Shown here in pieces: positions 1 through 10,862 of a stretch of 39,659 bases of DNA (position 1 is the first letter of the stretch; each line of letters opens with the position of its first letter). Location of the stretch: the NCBI GenBank assembly GCA_022376515.1, contig WTXI01000323.1, forward strand, positions 1 through 39,659, read 5' to 3'. The translations under genes were made by a program, and so were the position numbers. The stretch is from Lactifluus volemus (lineage: Eukaryota; Basidiomycota; Agaricomycetes; Russulales; Russulaceae). Under the pieces are notes generated by a model, which worked only from the letters and a program-made list of their open reading frames with translations, searched no databases and was not told the DNA's origin.

Positions 1-270
1 CCTTGCGTTCTCGTTAATTGGTACGTTCCGGGTAACGCGCCTGACGAAAACACAGGCATGTGGGTGGTACAGCCCGAATTCGCAGGTAATGGGCGTCGCC
101 CTCTTTCCGTTGTCCACCTAGATTGCGTAGCAAGAGCAGCACATCTTCTCCCCGTTTATGGGACTTCGTTCATACCAGAGGACTTCCAATTTTACGACTC
201 CCTTGACGCTTTTCGTGCATATTTCGTTAACAATGTTATTGACCACCATACTCACGAGTTTCTGTCATAA
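1..270 (+). pseudogene. 3' end of a Plavaka/KDZ-type transposon ORF (fragment)
   Basis: The frame is open from base 1 and ends at a stop at 268-270, so about 89 residues of a C-terminus are visible and the rest lies outside the window. The residues include the blocks NTGMWVVQPE, SVVHLDCVARAAHLLPVYG and FVNNVIDHHTHEF. I recall this tryptophan-, histidine- and aspartate-rich tail from the very long ORFs of Plavaka/KDZ-type DNA transposons in Agaricomycetes, where it follows the transposase core. That assignment is from memory. No catalytic residues are inside the window, so activity cannot be judged. It could also be a degraded relic, because nothing recognisable follows it. Confidence 0.5.
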
Positions 271-1724
271 GAACTCATAGATTTTCAATTTTATGGTCCA
301 AACCCGTCGAAGGGGGCGCAGCCTCTGCCAGCCTGACTGAGTGTCTGCGATCATGTCCAATTACTCGTCCTGTCGCTGCGGCATCTGGCCAGGACCTTAT
401 TCGTGATCACGATCCTGTTATTGACCCACCTCCCGAGCCTGTCTGTCCCTGTTCTTGATCGCGGTGACTATCGACCATTGGCCTCCCTTGCCTGCTCGAA
501 GACGCCATGGGCATCCATCAAGCTCTGTCCCTGTTATCACCCGAGTTCTCCAGACGTAGTATGACCTCATGTCCGAGCGTTACTTCACGCACGCATCGCC
601 CACTGTATGGTGTACTCTTCACTGGCTCACCGTGTTATGCGGAACCTTTCTGGCGCAGAGATAGAGACATATTTGACAACAAAACATCCCGATTATGCTA
701 TCCTTGCAGTTCGGATCGCTGCACCAACCTCCACAAGGAAACAAAGAAGAACTTTTCTCATGTTATCAAAGGTCTGTACAACTACGGTTTGTGCTGTTCA
801 AAAGCTTTCCTGTCATGGTCTGAGTCTTGTTTAGTGAATCCTAAAACCAGGCAAGCTGCTAGCATGATCCCGAAGGAGACTTACGACGTCGTGATGGCTA
901 ACGCCAAAACCTTAGACTCTGCCATCATCTATGAGCGTGACTTCCGGTACAACTTGTACGTATCGCTGATGACGGAGAGAATATTACTGATGCCATCCCT
1001 ATAGCTTTGGCTTCAGTGTTCCTACTTGCTATGTATCAAGCAGGTTTAGCGGAACAACCTCAGCACCTTATCCTGCGCGTTGCAGTTGACATAGTACACG
1101 GCTCCGATGTTGAAGGAGTTCTCCAGACACTGGCATCAACCATACAACCTCACGCCGTCTACAATCATTCGGATTCATTCCTCAGTTGCGCCATCTTCTT
1201 TCGTTTGTGGAGGCCAGTTGTGAGATGGCACAAGTACACTGTATACAGCTGCCATATGACCCCGACAGTGTGACTCACTTCTCGTTGTAAAAACACGTCT
1301 CATTTGTCACTATTCGAGCACGCGCGCGCAACTAGTACAGTAGTTAAAAATACATTTTTTCGCAACTTGTCAACTTGTCAGCTTGTTGAGCTTGTCGAGT
1401 CTTGTCAGCTTGTTGACAAGCAAGAAAAGCCCTAACAAGCCCTGACAAGCTCGAAAAGTCGGCAAGAAAATTGCGATCTTACTGATGCGCGGAAGAAGAT
1501 CAAAAGTAAGATTCAAAGAGTGAACTGACACACGCCACGAAACTCCATTGTATGGGAAATCCAGACAGGACATCAATAAATACACTCAAGCCCTGGCTGC
1601 ACAGAGTGTAATATAATGGGCCAGGAAAGAGCTGATACAAGCAGGCTCAGTTCTCCGCCCGGTGCCCACCGCCCAATCCACATTCTCCTGTTTTGAAATT
1701 CAGCTCTAGACCTCAGGTCCCACA
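271..1724. other. no recognisable gene; probable transposon-derived sequence
   Basis: Several short open frames occur, the longest 166 codons on the plus strand at 507-1004, but none shows a familiar motif, an initiation context or a believable intron pattern. The cysteine- and serine-rich translation looks like random sequence. The stretch probably contains the end of the transposon whose ORF ends at 270, and it includes a palindromic repeat cluster near 1363-1440 that is listed separately. From 1725 the sequence becomes the left edge of the tandem duplication. Confidence 0.5.
1363..1440. repeat. cluster of short CTTGT direct repeats followed by inverted ACAAG copies
   Basis: Six to seven imperfect 8-10 bp copies of the type CAACTTGT / CAGCTTGT / GAGCTTGT run head to tail. 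They are followed by reversed copies (TGACAAGC, AACAAGCC, TGACAAGC), so the whole block is roughly palindromic. Subterminal repeat clusters of this kind are typical of DNA transposon ends, and the block lies about 1.1 kb downstream of the transposase-like ORF end. Whether it is that element's terminus is inference. Confidence 0.4.
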
Positions 1725-2352
1725 TAGCGCTTGTGTAGTGCTGTAGAGTTTCACGGGAGACGGTGGATAAGCGGCCGGGTCTCGACTGGGAAGGGAACCC
1801 CTGGTTTGAGGCCTTTGAGGAATGGTGACGGACTTTCATTTCATGACACTAGTTACGCATGTTTCACTTCCCAGCAACACGCATCATTTTCCACACTCCA
1901 ACTTCACAGCTTCAGATGGTTCACACCTCACATCTCGGGGTCTATTGTCGGAGTCACCATACGTGTCTCGAGAAGGTACTCTACAGTTTCTCCACCGCTC
2001 CCAGTGCGCGGTGTCTTCTATAGTCGAGTCATTTTCGCCTGCATTTCCATGTCCTGATGTCTTTGGATCATGCACACAAAGTTCGAGGCGATGAAAATAC
2101 CAGCATTTCACCAGGAAATTGGTCCGATGACGGCGTCTTCCGGCCAGGCCTGCCAGCTCTGTTTGCACGTGGTGTCCTGCAGGGCGGCTTCTGGCCGCCT
2201 ACTAGTAGAAGCCGTTATGGCCCAGGGTTGTCTGCACTTTTAAATATCGTGCATGTTGGGCCCATTTCTTCTGTTACCAACTCGAATCTCTCTTCTTTCG
2301 CAAAGTTATCCTCTGACTGTCTTGTTCACTGTCCTGATCTTTGGTGAATGTC
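1725..2352 (+). promoter_or_regulatory. upstream region of CHAT copy A
   Basis: This non-coding leader is nearly identical to 7436-8077 upstream of the second CHAT copy. It contains a TATA-like TTTAAATAT at about 2239-2247, roughly 105 bases before the start codon. Just upstream lie three overlapping palindromes: a GGCGGC/GCCGCC hairpin (2183-2188 with 2194-2199), a CGGCTTCT/AGAAGCCG hairpin (2185-2192 with 2207-2214) and the perfect palindrome CTACTAGTAG (2199-2208). The first two stems share bases and cannot form together. All three are preserved in copy B. Confidence 0.5.
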
Positions 2353-5300
2353 ATGGAGGCCAAGAAACGTGAGTCATGGGTGCCGAGTTCAATTTCAAAG
2401 TCCCCGAACCGTTCTGTGTCACCATAAGAATGCTCATATTCATCTTTACAGTCTCTCTTTCTGAAATTGATAATAATAAAATTGATCCTTATCAATTTCT
2501 CCTTTCGTTATTACCTCGATTTGATCCTTGGCGTGCCGAATTCCGAGTCCTCAAATCCCTGGCAAGGTGGAGATACGAACACTTCAAAATCTCTGCGTCG
2601 CGTGGACAGCTGGACCAATCAATCCTTCACATGACGGAAGCATTACTACTACTGAGGACCGGACCTACGCTAGCAACCGCACCGTCGGATCTCAGTGATC
2701 TCGCAGAGTTCCTTTTTCTTCGCTGGCAAAGATTCAATCAGCCCGACGATATCAAGAGTTGTGTCAACTACTATCGTTATCTCAGAGACCAACGGCTTCA
2801 AGACGAATACATCTCCCACGATATCATAACGTTACGTCTTGTGAGGATATTGGGAGTGCAAGTGGAGTCACAGTCGAAGTCAGACAACGTCATGGAGAAT
2901 ATCAAGGAGATGGTGATTCTCTGCCTCGAACTTCTCAACTCTGATAATCTCCCACGAGTAACTGATGCCTTTGCCGCCCTATACAAGGCCGTGCGTCGCA
3001 ATGAAGGGAGAGAAATTCAGGACCAAGTAATCGAATGCCTCCGGGAAGCGAATATTCGTTTCCCGTCTTCCCCCTACCTTGCTTATTTTCTTGGCAAGCT
3101 CCTCGTCTTCGAAAAATATTTTTCGAATGATGTTTACAATGAGGCAATAGCCAGCCTGAACAGAGCCATAACTCTCGCTTCCGATCTTCCCGAAGACACC
3201 GAAGACTATCGGAGTACCGTCCGAAACTGTTTATTGACCATCGCGAGTGCTTCTTTTACAAGATCCATGACATCTGGAAATCCAGAATATTTAGAGGAGG
3301 CGATTAACCATCACCGTACGTATTTGAGCTCAAGTTGGGTACCTCTTGACGATCCGACACGCCTCGAGATTTCCCGGACATTGGCGGGTCTCGTGGACGG
3401 TCGTATCCTAATCAAAGGCTTTCGTCTCAGTGATCGAGACGCTTTCGACCCTTCGACCCTATCATCTCTCACTGCGTCTATTCCCGAACTAAACTCCAGG
3501 ACCTCCAAAAAGGAGTGGAAACGACACGACCGAGCAATTCACTCCATACTTGGGGCCATTGTCTATGGCAGTGAAATTGTAGAGAATGAGGAAGTACTAA
3601 AATACTGCCGCCAATTGGCCGATTCGCTACGCCGCGATCCATCTTCAAACCGTCTACTCAGTCCATCGTCCCCTTTCATCACGTTGAGCAAATTTCTCGT
3701 CCACGCGTTTACGAGCACCAACAAAATGGAGTACCTCGATGAGTCTATTGCCGAACTTCGTGATTCTCTCAAGATGCATTGCCCACGGCATGAACAACAG
3801 TTCATAACTGTCACCCTCATCACCTCATTTATTTACCGCCTCTGCCGGCTTGGGCGTAGAGAAGACTTGGAAGATCTCATCCAATTATTCATCAAGGTCA
3901 TGGATGATACCTCCATGGTGGAAATCGCGCGATTTAAATTGTCCCACGTTTGGGCTGAAACGGCGCATGTTTTTAACCACCCTTCTGTCACGACTGCTTA
4001 TGAAAAGGCCCTCTCGCTCCTCCAAGACTATTTTTCTATTCCCCGACACTCGAAACACAACATGATCGTCTCGTCTCCATGCACAAGAAATGTAAAGACT
4101 TGCCGTCAAACTATGCATCGTACCTGGTCGACACAGGTCAACTCAATAGGGCGATCGAGACTCTCGAGCGAGGAAGAGCCTTGCTCTGGTCAGAGATGCG
4201 CAGCTTCCGCACTTCGGCAGACCGGCTTGCTGCAGCCAACTTGGGCGGCTTGGCAGAGGAGTTCGTGGCGATCAACAGCGAACTGGAGCAAGTTACAACA
4301 TCCAAAGTGCCGTATGGAATTGTCGAAACAGAGGGTAATGGAAGAGCGGACCCTGGCATAATGGATCCATTCGGTCCTCTGGTAGCGAAACGACAGAAGC
4401 TGTTGGAGGATCGCGAAAAGCTCATTTCACGAATCCGGGCCTTACCAGACCTGGATAACTTCTTGAAGCCCCGTCATTTGATGCACTTCGTTCTGCTGCA
4501 TTACGCGGACCAGTCATCATCACCAACCCTTGCAAGTATCGCTCCGACATCCTCATATTGTTCCACAACTCTCCTCCCTCACTTATCACTACATCCGATG
4601 ACTTCCATGACCGCGCACTCCAGTTGGGTGATCGCCTGGTGAAGGATAGAAAGAAATACAGCCTTGAGTCAAAGCAGTATCAAAAGGCACTCCGCTCCGT
4701 ACTCAAGGATCTCTATGAACTTGTCGGCAGGCCAGTCGTCGAGGAGTTCCGAAAGATGAAGATAGAAGAACAATCTCGAGTATGGTGGTGTCCGACATCT
4801 GTGTTTTGTCATCTTCCCCTTCACGCGATGGGGCCAATCCCTTCTGATGATGGAGTCAAGCGCTATTTCTCAGACCTATACATTTCCTCATACACCCCAA
4901 CACTATCCGCACTCATAGAATCACGGAAGTCCGCTAGCGGCCTCGGGGGACAATCGTCGAGCAAGCCTTCAATACTGCTTGTGGCTCAACCAGAGTCTCT
5001 GCGATACGCGATCCCAGAGATCTGGACAATACAGTGTCTTGATGCGACGGTCTCGTCCCTTATCTCAAAAAGGGCGACACCTCGTAGTGTGGTCGAGAGT
5101 CTCAGGAATCACCAGTTCTCCCACTTCGTGTGCCACGGAAATCTAGAACGAGGGAAGCCACTCGATGCATCCCTCCGGCTGTATGGGGGCGAGCCGCTTA
5201 CTCTACTCGACATTGTGCGCTCTCGACTTCCCTCAGCTGAATTTGCGTTCCTTTCAGCTTGTCACACTGCTGAGCTGACTGAGGAGAGCATGGATAACGA

Positions 5301-5550
5301 GGCACTCCACCTTACTGCAGCAATGCAGTATTGTGGATTTCGGAGTGTTGTTGGGACAATGTGGGCGACGATGGATCAAGGTGGAGAAACTCTAATTCAA
5401 GATTTCTACAAGATTCTGCTTTCAAGCGATGAGCCAGGAGTACCGTATCATGAGAGATCGGCTCGAGCACTTCGGGATGCAGTGAGGAATCTGCGGAGAG
5501 AAGGAGCATCGTTGGAGCGATGGGTGAATTATGTGCATTATGGCGCATGA
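2353..5550 (+). pseudogene. TPR-CHAT protease-like protein, copy A, with two frameshifts
   Basis: Exon 1 is 2353-2368 (MEAKK), the intron is 2369-2451 with a GTGAGT donor and a TTTACAG acceptor, and exon 2 runs from 2452. The N-terminal ~570 codons are helical and TPR-like, with repeated motifs such as NRAITLASDLPE and EYLDESIAELRD. The C-terminus is a CHAT domain (caspase HetF-associated with TPRs) with the predicted dyad His in VCHG (5134-5136) and Cys in SACHT (5260-5262). Against copy B, one T is missing in the T-run at 4031-4035 and one base is missing near 4469-4473, moving the frame twice. The total coding length is 3115 nt, two short of a whole number of codons. The original protein would have been about 1038 aa. 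TPR-CHAT proteins in other organisms are proteases switched on by a sensor region; a role here in recognition or cell death is inference. Sequencing errors could mimic the frameshifts. Confidence 0.88.
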
Positions 5551-5983
5551 TTAGGAGTATCTGTAAGTCATTGAATTCTGTTTGTGCGTGGTATACGAAC
5601 ATTGAACGCAGAATGAAATAGTGCAAGGACAGCCCTGTCGCTGCCTTCATAACCACGTTCTCGTCTTTTTTTCGTTCGCGTCGTTCCTTTTTCTCTCATC
5701 CAATTCCCATCATCGTCAAACCCTGGACCGAACGCCACATCTCTCGCTCTGTTGTCTGCACTATATTGTCACCTCAGATTTAAACCCGGGCTCAGTTGCA
5801 GCTGTGCCTTGACAGACACTGCTGCTGCTCGCCTTCATAGCAGGGTGAGGCGATAGCGCAAAGTGCATAGCGGCGGGATATTTGGGCGTACAATACCTCT
5901 CTCGCCAAATTGCTACATAGTTGAACAGCCTCCATATATTCTATATCCAATGTCGGATAAGTGAGAAACGATAATGTACAACC
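5551..5983. other. intergenic, 3' of CHAT copy A
   Basis: This is the downstream region of CHAT and the downstream region of the convergent DUF202-like pseudogene. It aligns with 16608-17084 of copy B. No gene is visible. A gap of about 60 bp relative to copy B lies just before the DUF202 end. A short GC-rich stretch around 5815-5855 contains CTG/CTC-rich sequence but no clear hairpin terminator. Confidence 0.5.
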
Positions 5984-6575
5984 TCACAACTGCAGAACGA
6001 GCACAAACAGCGTAATCTCGGTTCCGGCGACGACAAACGCGATGACAGCAACAAGGTTTCCAGCCGTCACGAATGGTCACCCGAATGATTGCTTGTGTTC
6101 CTGACCGACAGTGGGGATCGCCAATAAACTCAGCGTGTCGTCAGCATCGTCCGTGTCTGCTATGTCGTATCGTGCGTAGCGTGCGCGGAAAAATGCACAG
6201 ACGCACAAAAGAAAGGCAGAACGGCATATACTATGCCAACTACGACCATGACCGAAAAAAAATACGTGCGATGAATTATTGCGACATGACCGGAGTAAAC
6301 AAAAATGAGATGAGAAAAGACGCACTGTGAAAAGACGCACTGTGATAGAAAATGCGGTCAAAGAGTCTGAGGACTGTCAGAGAAAAACCCAAGTTTCCGA
6401 GTGCGGTTCGCATATACGTGCCATTGTAAGTGCGTTGGCTTGCGCGTAATTCGGTGAGTCGGTCTACGTCTTCAACAAGATAGGAGTGCGCGCGGTAGCC
6501 TCTTCGAGGCTTTGAGAGACAAGCTGAGATTCAAGAAAGGATCTGACCTCACTGATACCTGTGACAGCCCGACAT
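5984..6575 (-). pseudogene. DUF202-like small membrane protein, copy A, nonsense mutation
   Basis: This minus-strand unit aligns with the intact gene at 17085-17661. The start codon context (ATGTCGGG at 6575) and the two intron positions are preserved. In the last exon the conserved FGRPF segment has become FG-stop-PF: a TGA replaces CGG. This removes the last 30 or so residues, including the second predicted membrane helix. The splice donor of the second intron carries a 15-bp tandem duplication (AAAAGACGCACTGTG repeated on the plus strand near 6317-6345), giving two candidate donors. A truncated product with one membrane segment might still be made, but I treat the copy as dead. Confidence 0.7.
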
Positions 6576-6826
6576 TACGACAGAGCCCAACCGTGAAGCG
6601 CGTGAAGCGGGGGATGGACGGCTATTAGCTAAGCGGAGTCCTTTTCCTACACCGAGTGACGGCCCAGTATCGCACACCGTACGTTTTTCTTGCCTTCGTC
6701 GCTGTCTCGCTTTCGACTTGGACGCGTTACCTAAGAGCTGGGGAGAATCGTCGCTCTCTCCCAAGGTACCCGAGACGTTTTCCTGGTCCCAAAAGACCCT
6801 TAAGGGTCACCTAGTAGTCTGTTGTG

Positions 6827-7182
6827 GTGTTGTCGAGGCTTCGATGCGTCTGGACAAGGTGCGCTGCAATCCATTATGGAACAAGCTCACATTTCATAAC
6901 ATTTTCTCAGGTCGACACACCGTTATATTGCATCTTCGTCGGTGCAACTGCGGTCGCAGGTGCGTCCGTTATTGTCTCGTCGACTTGGCATAGACCACTG
7001 AACACATGCCAGCGCGGCCGGTCTTTGCCTTTATCCACTACAAATGCAGCCATCACTCGCGACACGGAGCATATAACACTTCTCAAAACAGGCTGATACT
7101 GCACCCCCTGTGGCTGCGCCACCGTCCACCGTTCTCTCCCAAGCTGTTGCTGTCCCGGCAGACGCCAGCGTTGTCATCACCC
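6827..7182 (+). pseudogene. 5' fragment of OXA1 left at the duplication breakpoint
   Basis: The sequence matches the first intron and the transit-peptide coding region of the intact OXA1 gene at 17941-18295. The start codon position reads GTG instead of ATG. A one-base insertion in the second exon (CGCGGCCGG against CGCGTCGG) shifts the frame, so translation ends at a TGA just before the region corresponding to the mature protein. Homology ends near 7182, so no membrane-insertase domain is present. This is a by-product of the tandem duplication, whose right edge fell inside OXA1. Its promoter is preserved, so a non-coding transcript is possible. Confidence 0.85.
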
Positions 7183-7435
7183 GGGTCTGACGAGGTCAGA
7201 CCCTGACCCACGTCGAGTGGCGTGACTTGATTGACCCAGGTCATAGGGTCAAGGGTCCGTGGGAAACTTCCATATTGTGGATCACGCAAGGGTGGGAGGA
7301 TTTTCGCGGTGGGGTTTCTTCTCATAGATTTCTTCCAGGGCACGAATTCTGATATCTGGTGCAACAAAACTGCATTTGCTTAGATGTGGGACCATTGACT
7401 GACCTGGTTTTCCTGAGATTGGTTGACACAGTTAT
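7183..7435. other. unique spacer with perfect hairpin at the duplication junction
   Basis: These 253 bases separate copy A from copy B and occur in neither copy. They begin with a perfect 9-bp inverted repeat, GGGTCTGAC (7183-7191) and GTCAGACCC (7195-7203), with a 3-nt loop. A second smaller inverted repeat, TGACCC/GGGTCA, follows near 7233-7252. No gene is visible. The spacer may be a small mobile element fragment or filler DNA inserted when the duplication formed. Confidence 0.55.
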
Positions 7436-8077
7436 TAGCGCTTGTGTAGTGCTGTAGAGTTTCACGGGAGACGGTGGATAAGCGGCCGGGTCTCGACTCG
7501 GAAGGGAACCCTAGTTCAGTTTGAGGCCTTTGAGGGACGATGACGGACTTTCATCTCATGACACTAGTTACGCATGTTTCACTTCCCAGCAACACGCATC
7601 ATTCTCCACACTCCAACTTCACAGCTTCAAATGATTCACACCTCACATCTCGGGGTCTATTGTCGGAGTCACCATACGTGTCTCGAGAAGGTACTCTACA
7701 GTTTCTCCACCGCTCCCAGTGCACGGTGTCTTCTATAGTCGAGTCATTTTTGCCTGCATTTCCATATCCTGATGTCCTTGGCTACTAGTACTTTGGGTCA
7801 TGCACACCAAGTTCGAGGCGACTCCGAGAAATACCAGCATTTCACCAGGAAATTGGTCCGATGACGGCGTCTTCTGGCCAGGCCTGCCAGCTCTGTTTGC
7901 ACGTGGTGTCCTGCAGGGCGGCTTCTGGCCGCCTACTAGTAGAAGCCGTTATGGCCCAGGGTTGTCTGCACTTTTAAATATCGTGCATGTTGAGCGTTAC
8001 CAACTCGAATCTCTCTTCTTTCGTAAAGTTATCCTCTGACCGTTTATTGTTCACTTTCCTAATCTTTGGTGAACGCA
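7436..8077 (+). promoter_or_regulatory. upstream region of CHAT copy B
   Basis: This region is the near-identical counterpart of 1725-2352. The TATA-like TTTTAAATA lies at about 7972-7980, again roughly 100 bases before the start codon at 8078. The overlapping palindromes are conserved (GGCGGC/GCCGCC at 7917-7922 and following; AGAAGCCG at 7941-7948). Several differences from copy A are C-to-T or G-to-A changes at CpG sites, for example GTGCGCGG against GTGCACGG and CTTCCGGCC against CTTCTGGCC. Confidence 0.5.
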
Positions 8078-10857
8078 ATGGAGACCAAGAAATGTGAGTC
8101 AAGGTGCCGATTCAATTTCAAACTTTCCGAACCGTTCTGTGTCACCTATGAGAATGTCTGATATTCATCTTTACAGTCTCTCTTTCTGAGATCGAACATA
8201 CAATTGATATTCTTCAAACTGTTGTTTCGTCATTCCCTCGATTTCATCCTCTGCGTGCCAACTTTCTCGTATCCCTAGCAGCGTCGAGATTTCTCCACTT
8301 CGGTATCTCTGCATCTTATGGACAGCTGGATCAATCAATCCTTCACTTGACTGAAACGTTACTACTACCGAGGACCGGATCTACGCCGGCTACCGCAAAG
8401 TCTCTCATTTATCTCACATATTCCCTTTATATTCGCTGGAAAATATCCAAACAGCCCGACGATATCAAGAACTGTGTAAATTACCTTCGTTATCTCAAAG
8501 ACCAACGGCTTCAAATTGAAAACACCCTCGATATCACAACATCATTTCTTGTGTTGACATTGGGAGAGCAACTTGAAGTGGAGCCACAGCAGGCGTCGGT
8601 CGATCTCATCAAGGAGATGACGATCCTCTGTCGTGAATTGCTCAACTCTGATGATCTCAAACTGGCAACTACTGCTCTTTCCACCCTATTCAAAGTTATG
8701 CCAGTGTATGGTAGAAGGAAAGAATCCCTCGACCAAGTGATCGAATGCCTCCGGGAAGCGAATATTCGTTTCCCGGGTTCTCCTGACCTTAATGCTTTTC
8801 TTGGCCTGTTCCTCTTCATGCGCTCCTTCGAAAAAGATTTTGTGGATGACGATTACTACAGTGAGACAATAGCCACCCTGAACAGAGCCATAACTCTCGC
8901 TTCCGATCTTCCCGAAGGCACCGAAGGCTATCGGAGTACCGTCCAAATTAAAAATTGTTTATGGGCTATCGTGATGCTTTCCAGTCGCAGATACAGCGTA
9001 CTTGGAAAGCCAGAGAATTTGGAGGAGGCGATTAACCATTGCCGTACTTATTTGAGCTCAAGCTGGGTTCCTCTTGATCACCCGAAACGCCTCAACATTT
9101 CCCGGAACTTGGCGAATCTCGTGTACAAGCGCATCGGATTCAGGGAATCCATTCTTATCGGTGATCGAGACCCTTTCGACCTTTCGGCCATATCAACCCT
9201 CTCTGCGTCTATTCCAGAAATAAATTCCTGGACCTCCGAGCAGTGGAATCGACACACCCTAGCACTTGGCTCCATATTTTCGGCCAGCAGTAAAACAGTA
9301 CTAGAGAACGAGGATGTACTCAAATACTGCCGCCAGTTGGTCGATTCAATACGCCGTGATCCAAGTTCAAATCGTCTACTCATGGCATCGCTCCCCTTTA
9401 TCACGTTGGGACACATTCTTTTCCACGCGTTTGAAAGCACCGACAACATCGAGTACCTCGATGAGTCAATTGCCGTACTTCGTGATGGTCTCAAGACGCA
9501 TTGCCGACCGTTTGAGCAGCGATTCCTAACTCACTACCTTACTTTCCCATTAGATTCCCGCCTCTTGCGGCTTCGGCGCAGAGAAGACTTGGAAGATCTC
9601 TTCCAATTACTCGTCGAGACCGTGGATGATACAACCATGGACGAAAGCATGCGATCTATCTCCTCCCGCCGCTGGGCTTTAATAGCGCATTTCTTTAACC
9701 ACCCTTCTGTCACGACTGCTTATGAAAAAACATTCTCGCTCATCCAAGACTATTTTTTCTATCCCCCAACACTCGAAACACAACATTCTCGTCTCGTCTT
9801 TATCCGCGAAATCTTCGGAGACCTGACGTCAGAATATGCATCGTACCAGGTCGACACGGGTCAACTCAATAGGGCAATCGAGACTCTCGAGCGAGGAAGG
9901 GCCTTGCTCTGGTCAGAGATGCGCAGCTTCCGCACTTCCACAGATCGCCTTGCTGCGGTCAACTTGGCCTTGGCAGAGGAGTTCGTGGCGATCAACAGCA
10001 AGCTGGAGCAAGTTACAACGTCCATTGTGCCGTATGAAATTACCCGAGCAGAGGGTAGTGGAGGAGGGGGGCCTGGAAGATTGGATCCATTCGGTCCTCT
10101 GGTGGAAATGCGACAGAAGCTTGTGGATGATCGCGTAAAGCTCATTGAACGAATCCGGACCTTACCAAACTTGGGTAACTCCTTGAAGCCCCCATTGTTT
10201 GATACTCTTCGTTCTGCTGCATTACGCGGACCAGTCATCATCATCAACCATTGCAAGCGTTTCCCCTCCGACATCCTGATCCTGTTCTACGACTCTCCTC
10301 CCTCCCTTATCACTACAGCCGATGACTTCCATGACCGCGCACTCCAGTTGGGTGATCGCCTGGTGAAGGATAGAAAGAAATACAGCCTTGAGTCAAAGCA
10401 GTATCAAAAGGCACTCCGCTCCGTACTCAAGGATCTTTATGAACTTGTCGGCAGGCCAGTCGTCGAGGAGTTCCGAAAAATGAAGATAGAAGAACAATCT
10501 CGAGTATGGTGGTGTCCGACATCTGTGTTTTGTCATCTTCCCCTTCACGCGATGGGCCCTATACCTTCTGATGATGGAGTCAAGCGCTATTTCTCGGACC
10601 TATACATTTCCTCATACACCCCAACACTATCCGCACTCATAGAATCACGGAAATCGGCTGGCGGCCTCGGGGGACAATCGTCGAGCAAGCCATCAATACT
10701 GCTTGTGGCTCAACCAGAGTCTCTGCGATACGCGATCCCAGAGATCTGGACAATACAGCGTCTTGATGCAACAGTCACATCACTTATCTCAAAAACGGCG
10801 ACACCTCGTAGCGTGGTAGAGGGTCTCAGGAATCACCAGTTCTCCCATTTTGTGTGC

Positions 10858-10862
10858 CACGG
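10858..10862 (+). repeat. target site duplication, left (CACGG)
   Basis: CACGG precedes the 5' LTR here and is repeated right after the 3' LTR at 16191-16195. The original uninterrupted sequence is preserved in CHAT copy A as GCCACGGAAAT. A 5-bp duplication is the usual product of Ty1/copia integrase. Confidence 0.95.

Larger units (their letters stand above)
1725..7182 (+). repeat. tandem segmental duplication, copy A
   Basis: From TAGCGC at 1725 this segment matches the segment starting at 7436 base for base over long runs. It carries the same order of elements: promoter, TPR-CHAT gene, DUF202-like gene on the minus strand, divergent promoter and the 5' part of OXA1. Homology fades near 7182, inside the OXA1 leader region. 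All three coding units in this copy are damaged. The flanks and the CHAT domain look about 90-97% identical to copy B by eye, whereas the TPR-like region is clearly more diverged. Copy A also lacks about 60 bp present near 17010-17080 in copy B. Confidence 0.93.

Noticed and set aside
507..1004. 166-codon open frame downstream of the transposase fragment
   Set aside because: No motif, no family resemblance, composition like random sequence, and no supporting intron or promoter signals.
1822..2094. 80-90 codon open frame conserved upstream of both CHAT copies (also 7540-7788)
   Set aside because: The frame is open in both copies, but most differences between them change the amino acid and the two ends differ, so there is no sign of protein-level constraint. 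It is better explained by duplicated promoter or leader DNA.
4079..4642. separate small genes at 4079-4642 and 4558-5550
   Set aside because: They align with successive parts of one continuous protein in copy B; they are pieces of a frameshifted CHAT gene.
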